Shown: positions 1-5,271 of the stretch, piece after piece
Layout: every line of letters starts with the position of its first letter
Position numbering within the stretch: the first letter of the stretch is position 1
Origin: Clostridia bacterium
Lineage (GTDB): Bacteria; Bacillota; Clostridia; Oscillospirales; SIG627
Direction of reading: 5' to 3'
NCBI GenBank assembly: GCA_017453605.1
Contig: JAFTEP010000335.1
Coordinates: 1-5,271, forward strand
Length of the DNA stretch: 5,271 nt
Position numbers and translations under genes: made by a program
Notes under the pieces: model-generated
Databases searched by the model: none
The model's input: the letters and a program-made list of their open reading frames with translations, nothing else
What the model was told of the DNA's origin: nothing

Positions 1-96
1 CGTCATCACGTTCGGTTCGTCGACGGTCCCGCAGCCGACCAAAACTACCGGCAGCGGTCCCATGACCGTCGAAGATTTCATTATCGTTTTTCCCAT
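1..96 (-). CDS. Flavin reductase family protein (flavoredoxin-like), N-terminal 32 codons only
   Basis: This is the 5' end of a gene that leaves the window at its left edge; only 32 residues are visible. The start is the ATG at 96-94, preceded by an AGGAG site 9 bases upstream, and the frame stays open to the edge. The visible peptide has the pattern MGPLPVVLVGCG, then a short turn, then DEPNVMT. This resembles the first beta strands of small FMN-binding split-barrel flavin reductases, in which a PxPVxxV strand is followed by a C-G turn and a PNxxT motif at the flavin site. Known members bind FMN and reduce flavin with NAD(P)H or pass electrons to other redox partners in the cytoplasm; the substrate here cannot be told. 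A second in-frame ATG lies six codons in, but the Shine-Dalgarno favours the first. The gene follows mutL by 41 bases on the same strand with no visible terminator, so it may be cotranscribed. The assignment rests on a short fragment. Confidence 0.72.
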   Translation of the reverse strand, partial: MGKTIMKSSTVMGPLPVVLVGCGTVDEPNVMT

Positions 97-105
97 TGCC
101 GTTTT

Positions 106-110
106 CTCCT
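106..110 (-). promoter_or_regulatory. Ribosome binding site of the flavin reductase-like gene
   Basis: On the minus strand this reads AGGAG within AAAAGGAGAAAA, 9 bases before the ATG at 96-94. It is the main evidence that the short open frame at the left edge is a real gene start. Confidence 0.75.
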
Positions 111-137
111 TTTATCAGGGGTGTAGATTTCTCTTTG

Positions 138-2084
138 TCAGTCTCTCAGAAAGAGTTTTTCGAGCTGTTTGTGAGTGATCTTTGTGACGACGGGTCTGCC
201 GTGAGGGCAAACGAGAACGTTTTCTAAACTGATCAGATCGTCGACGATCTTTTTGTATTCCGCGTCACTGTCCGGGATCCCGGCTTTCACCGCGGCCTTG
301 CAGGCGGCGGTATAGAGGATCCGGTCCGCGGCGTATTCTTTTCTCGCGCCGGTCCTCGCTCCCTCCGCTATATCCGAGGCGGTGTTTTCGAAGATCTCCC
401 GGATCTGTTTTGTCGAAAACTTTGACAGACTCAGCGGAACGCCCCTCAAAATGACGCTGTCCGGTCCGAATTCTTCAACGATGAAGCCCACAGTTTTCAA
501 TTCGTCGGTCTTTGACATGACTTCTTCCATCTGCACCGGATCGAGCCTTGCCGAGACCGGCTCCACGAGAAGCTGGACCGCTTCCTCCTTCGCTTCATTT
601 TTCAGACGCTCGTAGATGATCCTTTCGTGCGCCGCGTGCTTGTCGATGAAGAAGAGCGAATCCGCGCTCTGATAGATGATGAACGCGTCGAAAGCGACGC
701 CGATGATCTTTCCCCCCGAAGTAAATCCCGGAAGACTGCCCGGGGCTTCTTCTTTACGGTACGATCCGGGAGAGTTATCACGCGCGGCAGGAGGATTTTC
801 AGGCGACTTTTTCGGGGCGATCTCGATCGGAGCGGAGGGCTTTTTGTCCTCGAGAAAGCGCGTTTCCTTCAGGATCTGCTGATCGTGACGCGTCAATTCG
901 CCGTTGTCGAGGCGCGACTCAAGCTCGGATCTGGTGGGCTGTGAGAGCGAGATCATGCTGCTCTTCGGTTTGTAGGGCGCGATCTTCGGGACGGCGATCT
1001 CGAAGTCGAAAGATCTTGACTTCACCGCCTGCTTATTTATAAACTCGTCTACGGCGGGCGTCGACCCGGCGGCTGTCTCGACAAGAGGGGAGCGCTGACC
1101 GGAAAGAGCGTTCTTGACGGCAAAATACACCGCGTTGTAGACCGCCCTCTCGTCGCTGAATCTGACCTCCAGCTTCGCCGGGTGGACGTTCACGTCTACA
1201 GATGAAAAATCGGCGTCGAGCATCAGGACGCATCCCGGGAAGCGGTCGCTTTTGACGTAGCTTTTGTACGCGTCTTCGAGCGCGAAGAGCATGGTCTTAG
1301 ATTTTACGAAGCGCGAATTTATGTAGAAGCTCTGATTCGAGCGGTTCGGGCGCGAAGCGTCCGCGCCGGTTATGAAGCCCCCGACCTTGATCCCGTTATC
1401 CGAAACGTAGTCGAGCTTAATCAGCGAATCCGAAAAATCCTTCCCGTAAACGCAGTATATGGCTTTTTTAAGATCAGAGTCACCGGTCGTCTGCATTTTG
1501 TTGTGTCCGTCGATTATCAGCGTGAATGCGATCCCGGGGTGCGATACGGCGATCCTTGAAAAAAACTGTGTGACAGCGGAAGATTCCGTCGAATCCCTTT
1601 TCAGGAATTTCTGTCTCGCGGGCTGATTTTTGAAAAGTTCTTTAACTGTGACGGTCGTCCCGTCGGGACAGCCGAAATCGTCAAAATAGATTATCTCGCC
1701 GCCCTGCGTTTCAAACTTCGTCCCGATCTGATCTTCACGCCGTTTTGTGATTATCCCGAAGAGACTCACGGAAGAGATGGCCGCGAGAGCTTCTCCGCGG
1801 AAACCGAGCGTCGAGATCCCGTCGAGATCTTCCGGGCCTTTCACCTTGCTCGTCGCGTGGCGCTTCACGCAGAGAGCCGCGTCTTCTCTTGACATACCGC
1901 AACCGTCGTCGGTCACGCGGATCAATTCGCTCCCGCCTTTTTTTATCTCGACCGTGATCTTTTTCGCGCCGGCGTCGATGGAATTTTCCATCAGCTCTTT
2001 CACGACCGACGCCGGTCTGTCCACGACTTCTCCGGCCGCGATCAGATTGGCTGTCTGGGCGTCTAATACGTTGATAACGGACAT
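138..2084 (-). CDS. mutL: DNA mismatch repair endonuclease MutL
   Basis: This 648-residue protein couples mismatch recognition by MutS to strand incision. The N-terminal GHKL ATPase has KELMENSIDAGA at 29-40 (catalytic Glu30, Mg-binding Asn34), DDGCGM at 59-64, ATSK at 77-80 and GFRGEAL at 94-100. The transducer domain follows, with HPAK at 301-304 supplying the conserved lysine. A poorly conserved linker spans roughly 335-455. The C-terminal domain carries the endonuclease site: DKHAAHERIIYE at 481-492 (Asp481, His483, Glu487), ACK at 594-596, CPHGRP at 626-631 and a terminal FLR at 645-647. QLLVEP at 504-509 fits the QxxLxP-like clamp-binding motif known from Bacillus MutL. The length is normal. 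The protein is therefore of the nicking type found in bacteria without MutH, unlike E. coli MutL. The ATG at 2084 is supported by GAGGAA six bases upstream. Lysine 482 replaces the usual Gln or Met of the DQHA motif. The gene lies 43 bases after mutS, probably in one operon. Confidence 0.98.
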   Translation of the reverse strand: MSVINVLDAQTANLIAAGEVVDRPASVVKELMENSIDAGAKKITVEIKKGGSELIRVTDDGCGMSREDAALCVKRHATSKVKGPEDLDGISTLGFRGEALAAISSVSLFGIITKRREDQIGTKFETQGGEIIYFDDFGCPDGTTVTVKELFKNQPARQKFLKRDSTESSAVTQFFSRIAVSHPGIAFTLIIDGHNKMQTTGDSDLKKAIYCVYGKDFSDSLIKLDYVSDNGIKVGGFITGADASRPNRSNQSFYINSRFVKSKTMLFALEDAYKSYVKSDRFPGCVLMLDADFSSVDVNVHPAKLEVRFSDERAVYNAVYFAVKNALSGQRSPLVETAAGSTPAVDEFINKQAVKSRSFDFEIAVPKIAPYKPKSSMISLSQPTRSELESRLDNGELTRHDQQILKETRFLEDKKPSAPIEIAPKKSPENPPAARDNSPGSYRKEEAPGSLPGFTSGGKIIGVAFDAFIIYQSADSLFFIDKHAAHERIIYERLKNEAKEEAVQLLVEPVSARLDPVQMEEVMSKTDELKTVGFIVEEFGPDSVILRGVPLSLSKFSTKQIREIFENTASDIAEGARTGARKEYAADRILYTAACKAAVKAGIPDSDAEYKKIVDDLISLENVLVCPHGRPVVTKITHKQLEKLFLRD

Positions 2085-2127
2085 ATCGATTTCCTCGTAA
2101 ATTCATGTATGCTCTTGAAGAGTTCTT
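2085..2127 (-). other. mutS-mutL spacer without terminator or promoter
   Basis: These 43 bases hold the mutL ribosome binding site and a very small inverted repeat, CTCTTCAAGAG (2112-2122). The repeat is too short for a terminator and has no T-run behind it. No convincing -35/-10 pair is visible. The spacer therefore suggests that mutS and mutL are read from one message. Confidence 0.6.
2091..2096 (-). promoter_or_regulatory. Ribosome binding site of mutL
   Basis: The minus strand reads GAGGAA six bases before the mutL ATG at 2084-2082. It supports this start over an upstream ATG at 2106 that opens a different, unsupported frame. Confidence 0.75.
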
Positions 2128-4737
2128 TCAGGTCTCTTTTGCCTTTTTTGATAGATCGTAGAGCTTTGAAAGCGCCTCTATCGGCGTCAGCGTGTCCGGA
2201 TTTATCCCTTTGAGTTCCGATATGATGTCGTCCTTCATCCCGTCGAACAGCGTCAGTTCGTCAGAGGGCTGAGAGGGTGAGGCGGTCTTTTGAGGCTTGT
2301 CGCTTTCGAGCTCGCTCAGGATGACCCTGGCGCGCTTTATGACTTCCTGCGGCACTCCGGCAAGCTTTGCGACTTCAATCCCGTAACTGTCGTCTGCGGA
2401 TCCCGGAACGATCTTGCGCAAAAATATGATGTCGTCGCCGCGCTTTTTCGTGGCTATATTGTAGTTTTTCACGCCTTCGAGAGTGTTTTCGAGTTCAGAC
2501 AGCTCGTGATAGTGCGTCGCAAACAAAGTCCTCGCTCCGAGCTTCTTTGAGGCGGTGTATTCCACGACAGCCCGTGCTATGCTCATCCCGTCGTAGGTGG
2601 AGGTGCCCCTTCCGATCTCGTCGTAGAGGATCAGGCTCCTTTTAGTGGCGTTTTTGAGGATGAAAGCGACTTCGTTCATTTCGAGCATGAAGGTCGACTG
2701 ACCGGAGGCGAGATCGTCGCTCGCGCCGACTCTCGTGAATATCTTGTCGACGATCCCGATCCGTGCGCTCTTTGCGGGGACGAAGCTTCCTATCTGCGCC
2801 ATGATGACGATCAGCGCGGTCTGTCTCATATAGGTCGATTTTCCCGCCATGTTCGGACCTGTGATTATCGCCATCCTGTTCGAGCGGCAGTCGAGATAAA
2901 CGTCGTTCGGGACGAAAAAGCTGTCGCCTAGACATTCGATCACGGGATGTCTTGCGTCTGAAAGAGAGAGCTCGTCCGAGCCGTCGACTTCGGGGCAGAC
3001 GTAGTTGTTTTTCAGCGCGGCTTCCGCGAGGGAAGCGAAAACGTCGAGCTTCGAGAGGGCTTCGCTGACGCTCTGCAGAAGATCGGTGCATTTTGCGATC
3101 GACGCGACGAGCTTGTCGAAAAGCTCGTTTTCAAGCGCGATGATCTTATCCTTCGCGCCGAGGATGCGCGTCTCGAGTTCCTTGAGCTCCTGAGTGATGA
3201 ACCTTTCGCCGTTGGTGAGAGTCTGCTTTCTGACGTATCTGTCGGGCACCATATTCAGAGAAGAATTCGTGACCTCTATGTAATATCCGAAAACTCTGTT
3301 GAAAGCGACTTTCAGGTTCTTTATGCCCGTAAGTTCTTTTTCCGTGTTTTCTATCCTCGTCAGGTATTCGCCGGTGTCGTTGATTATCGCTCTCAGCTCG
3401 TCGACTCCCGCGTCGTATCCCGGACGGATCATCCCTCCGTCTCTCGTGACGGCGGGTGCGTTAGGATCGATCGAAACTTCGATAGATCTTCTTATCTCCT
3501 CGAGCGCCTCCCCGGATCTTCCTCCCATTGCGCTCGCCGCCGCCTTTATTTCCTCGCTGCGGCAGTTTTCGATCACGGAGAGGATCCTCGGAATCTTTTC
3601 GAGCGTCAGAGAAAGCGCGATAAGGTCTCTCGGGGAAGCTTTGGCGTAATTGAGTTTTGACATTATGCGCTCGATATCCTGGATGCCGTTTAAAGAATCC
3701 CTGAGATCGTTTTTCATTTCGACGTCACAAAAGAGTTCTTTCACGGCTTCCTGCCTTAAAGAGATCTGTCTGCAGGAGGTGAGGGGCTGTTCTATAAAAC
3801 GCCTTAGAAGTCTTGCTCCCGGCGCGGTGCAGGTCTTGTCGAGCACCCAGAGCAGAGTCCCGCGCTTTTCTCTCTGGCGCATAGTTTCACAGAGTTCGAG
3901 GTTCCTGCGAGAGGCGGCGTCGATAGAAAGAAAACAGTCGGATGAATACTTTTCGAGCCTTGTGATCCCGTTCAGAGCGGTGCGCTGAGTGTCCGAGAGG
4001 TATCTGATAAGAGCGCCGACCGCGCCGAGACAGATGCGTCTGTCGTCGTCGCCGGAAAACGGGACGTCGAAAAGAGTTGTTTTGAACTGCTCTTCGCAAA
4101 CTCTTCCTCCGTCGAAGAAAAGATCTTCGAGACCGTCGTTCACGGCGCAGCGGGTGTTTGAGGCAACATAGTCGCCGAAGCCCGCGAGTTTTGAGACGGA
4201 AACGTTTATAAGAAGCTCAGACGGAGAGAAGATGCAGAATTCGTTGGTGATCCTTCCGAGAAGAAGGGCGGGGGAGGCTTCCAAAAAAGAAGTCACTCTG
4301 ACGGTGTTCTCGGAAATATCGCATACTGCGAAAGCCGCAGCTCCGCTTTCGACGTAAAGTGAGGCGAGATAGTTGTTCTTCGTTTCGTCGGTGAGGTTCT
4401 GACCCACAGCGGTGCCGGGCGTCACGATCTTGACGACGTCGCGCTTGACAAGTCCCTTCGCGAGCGCGGGATCCTCGAGCTGTTCACAAACGGCGACCTT
4501 ATATCCGCGTTCGACAAGGCGCGTTATATAGCCTTCCGCGCTGTGGAACGGGATCCCGCACATCGGTGCTCTCTCTTCCTCTCCGCAGTCCTTGCCTGTG
4601 AGCACGAGATCGAGCTCTCTCGAAGCGGTCTTCGCGTCGTCGAAGAACATTTCGTAAAAATCTCCGAGTCTGTAAAGAAGGATGTGATCTGGGTATTTTT
4701 CTTTTGTGGCGAGGTACTGGGTCATCATCGGTGTCAT
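2128..4737 (-). CDS. mutS: DNA mismatch repair protein MutS
   Basis: This 869-residue protein is the mismatch sensor of post-replicative repair. It binds mispairs and small loops as a dimer and, with ATP, forms a sliding clamp that recruits MutL. Domain I holds the mismatch-reading motif GDFYEMF, with Phe27 and Glu29 as the wedge and contact residues. Connector and core/lever domains follow, then the conserved clamp-region motif NRVFGYY at 480-486. The ABC-type ATPase has Walker A GPNMAGKST at 627-635, Walker B and signature LYDEIGRGTS around 704-713 (Asp706, Glu707), and the FATHYHEL motif near 740. After the helix-turn-helix region a low-complexity stretch leads to ELTLF at 827-831, a candidate sliding-clamp-binding motif, and to the C-terminal LTPIEAL helix. 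Length and domain order are those of ordinary MutS1, not MutS2, which would have a Smr domain. The ATG overlaps the miaB stop by four bases (ATGA), and a GAGGGAG site lies inside miaB, so translational coupling is likely. No broken motif was seen. Confidence 0.99.
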   Translation of the reverse strand: MTPMMTQYLATKEKYPDHILLYRLGDFYEMFFDDAKTASRELDLVLTGKDCGEEERAPMCGIPFHSAEGYITRLVERGYKVAVCEQLEDPALAKGLVKRDVVKIVTPGTAVGQNLTDETKNNYLASLYVESGAAAFAVCDISENTVRVTSFLEASPALLLGRITNEFCIFSPSELLINVSVSKLAGFGDYVASNTRCAVNDGLEDLFFDGGRVCEEQFKTTLFDVPFSGDDDRRICLGAVGALIRYLSDTQRTALNGITRLEKYSSDCFLSIDAASRRNLELCETMRQREKRGTLLWVLDKTCTAPGARLLRRFIEQPLTSCRQISLRQEAVKELFCDVEMKNDLRDSLNGIQDIERIMSKLNYAKASPRDLIALSLTLEKIPRILSVIENCRSEEIKAAASAMGGRSGEALEEIRRSIEVSIDPNAPAVTRDGGMIRPGYDAGVDELRAIINDTGEYLTRIENTEKELTGIKNLKVAFNRVFGYYIEVTNSSLNMVPDRYVRKQTLTNGERFITQELKELETRILGAKDKIIALENELFDKLVASIAKCTDLLQSVSEALSKLDVFASLAEAALKNNYVCPEVDGSDELSLSDARHPVIECLGDSFFVPNDVYLDCRSNRMAIITGPNMAGKSTYMRQTALIVIMAQIGSFVPAKSARIGIVDKIFTRVGASDDLASGQSTFMLEMNEVAFILKNATKRSLILYDEIGRGTSTYDGMSIARAVVEYTASKKLGARTLFATHYHELSELENTLEGVKNYNIATKKRGDDIIFLRKIVPGSADDSYGIEVAKLAGVPQEVIKRARVILSELESDKPQKTASPSQPSDELTLFDGMKDDIISELKGINPDTLTPIEALSKLYDLSKKAKET
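4734..4737 (-). other. ATGA stop-start overlap of miaB and mutS
   Basis: On the minus strand the mutS ATG (4737-4735) and the miaB TGA (4736-4734) share two bases within ATGA. Such overlaps usually mean the two genes are on one transcript and that ribosomes finishing the first gene reinitiate on the second. Confidence 0.9.
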
Positions 4738-5271
4738 TTTTCGTTCTCCCTCAACTTTGCAAAAAGCATAATGGGCATGGCTTTGGTTATCTCAAGTTCG
4801 ACAAATTTTCCTTCGAGATTCTTTTCGTCGCCTTCGAAATGAATGAGTTTTCCGGTCAGGCTCCTTGCGCTGAGCATAGACGGATCGTTTTTGCTCTTTC
4901 CTTCGCACAGAGCCGTGACGGTCTTATCGACGTAAAGAGAGTTGATCTCGAGGCAGATCTTCTGCTGAAGGTCGAGCAGGCGTTTCATCCTCTCTTTTTT
5001 CACTTCGTCCGGGATCTGATCGGGCATTTTTGCGGCGGGCGTTCCCCTGCGCGGAGAATAAACGAACGAAAACACGTTGTCGAAGCGGATCTTTTCCATC
5101 GCGTCGAGCGTCTGTGAAAAGTCTTCCTCCTTTTCTCCCGGGAATCCGACGATTATGTCTGAAGTTATGCTGATACCCGGGACGGCTTTTCTCAGTCTGT
5201 CAGCCACGTCGAAAAACCTTTCCCTGCCGTATCTTCGGTTCATGAGTTTTAAGATCCTGTCGCTTCCCGAC
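4734..5271 (-). CDS. miaB: tRNA-2-methylthio-N6-dimethylallyladenosine synthase MiaB, C-terminal part
   Basis: The last 178 residues of a methylthiotransferase are present; the start lies beyond the right edge. MiaB is a cytoplasmic radical-SAM enzyme that adds a methylthio group at C2 of N6-isopentenyladenosine 37 in tRNAs reading codons that begin with U. The fragment opens with SGSDRILKLMNRRYGRE, the family's QSGS-x-MxRxY segment, here read open through the window edge in frame. SDIIVGFPGE follows about 35 residues in, then FSFVYSPRRGTPAAKM, both typical of the radical-SAM barrel end. The last 65 or so residues form a TRAM-like beta domain for tRNA binding. The UPF0004 domain and the radical-SAM CxxxCxxC cysteines would lie outside the window, so activity cannot be judged. 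An internal ATG at 5243 is not the real start. The motifs favour MiaB over the related MtaB and RimO, and the adjacent mutS-mutL agrees, since miaB commonly precedes mutS in Clostridia. The TGA stop overlaps the mutS start. Confidence 0.95.
   Translation of the reverse strand, partial: SGSDRILKLMNRRYGRERFFDVADRLRKAVPGISITSDIIVGFPGEKEEDFSQTLDAMEKIRFDNVFSFVYSPRRGTPAAKMPDQIPDEVKKERMKRLLDLQQKICLEINSLYVDKTVTALCEGKSKNDPSMLSARSLTGKLIHFEGDEKNLEGKFVELEITKAMPIMLFAKLRENEK
4746..4752 (-). promoter_or_regulatory. Ribosome binding site of mutS, inside the miaB 3' end
   Basis: The minus strand reads GAGGGAG eight bases before the mutS ATG at 4737-4735. It lies within the last codons of miaB and supports this start and reinitiation at the ATGA junction. 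Confidence 0.75.

Noticed and set aside
97..137. Possible terminator after mutL
   Set aside because: No self-complementary stem is visible in these 41 bases; they hold the ribosome binding site of the next gene.
382..944. Open frames on the plus strand opposite mutL
   Set aside because: They lie wholly antisense to a confidently identified gene, have no recognisable domain and an arginine- and serine-rich composition expected of a shadow frame.
1735..2106. Minus-strand frame starting at an ATG in the mutS-mutL spacer
   Set aside because: It overlaps the conserved MutL ATPase region in another frame, is Arg/Asp-rich, and the ribosome binding site is placed for the mutL ATG instead.
2112..2122. 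Inverted repeat CTCTTGAAGAG as a possible terminator or operator
   Set aside because: The stem is only four or five base pairs with almost no loop, and no T-run follows on the transcribed strand.
2642..3091. A 149-codon minus-strand frame inside mutS
   Set aside because: It overlaps the MutS core and ATPase in another frame, and its extreme Arg content is typical of an out-of-frame reading of GC-rich codons.
4704..5117. A 137-codon plus-strand frame over the miaB-mutS junction
   Set aside because: It is antisense to miaB and mutS coding sequence with no recognisable motif, and both sense genes are certain here.
4734..5243. Internal ATG at 5243 as the start of a short separate protein
   Set aside because: The frame is open beyond it to the window edge and encodes the conserved MiaB segment SGSDRILKL just upstream, so the gene simply continues outside the window.

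Overview
The window is a housekeeping DNA-repair and tRNA-modification operon segment, read entirely on the minus strand. In transcription order it holds the 3' part of miaB (tRNA methylthiotransferase), complete mutS, complete mutL, and the first 32 codons of a flavin reductase-like gene that runs off the left edge. Coding density is very high. The only noncoding stretches are 43 bases between mutS and mutL and 41 bases between mutL and the last gene, so there is no gene-free stretch over 300 bases.

The miaB-mutS-mutL order, Shine-Dalgarno sites of the GGAG/GAGG type before each start, and a MutL with a complete endonuclease site (DxHAxxExxxxE, ACK, CPHGRP, FxR) point to a Firmicutes/Clostridia-type bacterium. 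The flavin reductase start most resembles small flavoredoxin-like proteins I know from Clostridia. GC content looks slightly above half, so an uncultured gut or rumen clostridium of the Oscillospiraceae type is plausible. That placement is inference; no rRNA or other marker gene is present.

Region by region: 4734-5271 is miaB, lacking its N-terminal half, where the Fe-S cysteines would lie. 2128-4737 is mutS, whose ATG overlaps the miaB stop in an ATGA junction. 138-2084 is mutL. 1-96 is the start of a flavin reductase family gene, at a place where many Clostridia carry miaA. MutS recognises mismatches and MutL nicks the strand. Both proteins carry a candidate sliding-clamp-binding motif, which fits methyl-independent, clamp-directed mismatch repair. 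MiaB is functionally separate (tRNA position 37) but appears translationally coupled to mutS.

I found no mobile element, CRISPR array, RNA gene, clear promoter or terminator, and no evidence of a new system. The notable points are modest: a lysine in the MutL endonuclease motif, the replacement of miaA by a flavin reductase gene, slippery A-runs in mutS and mutL, and a high number of GATC sites.
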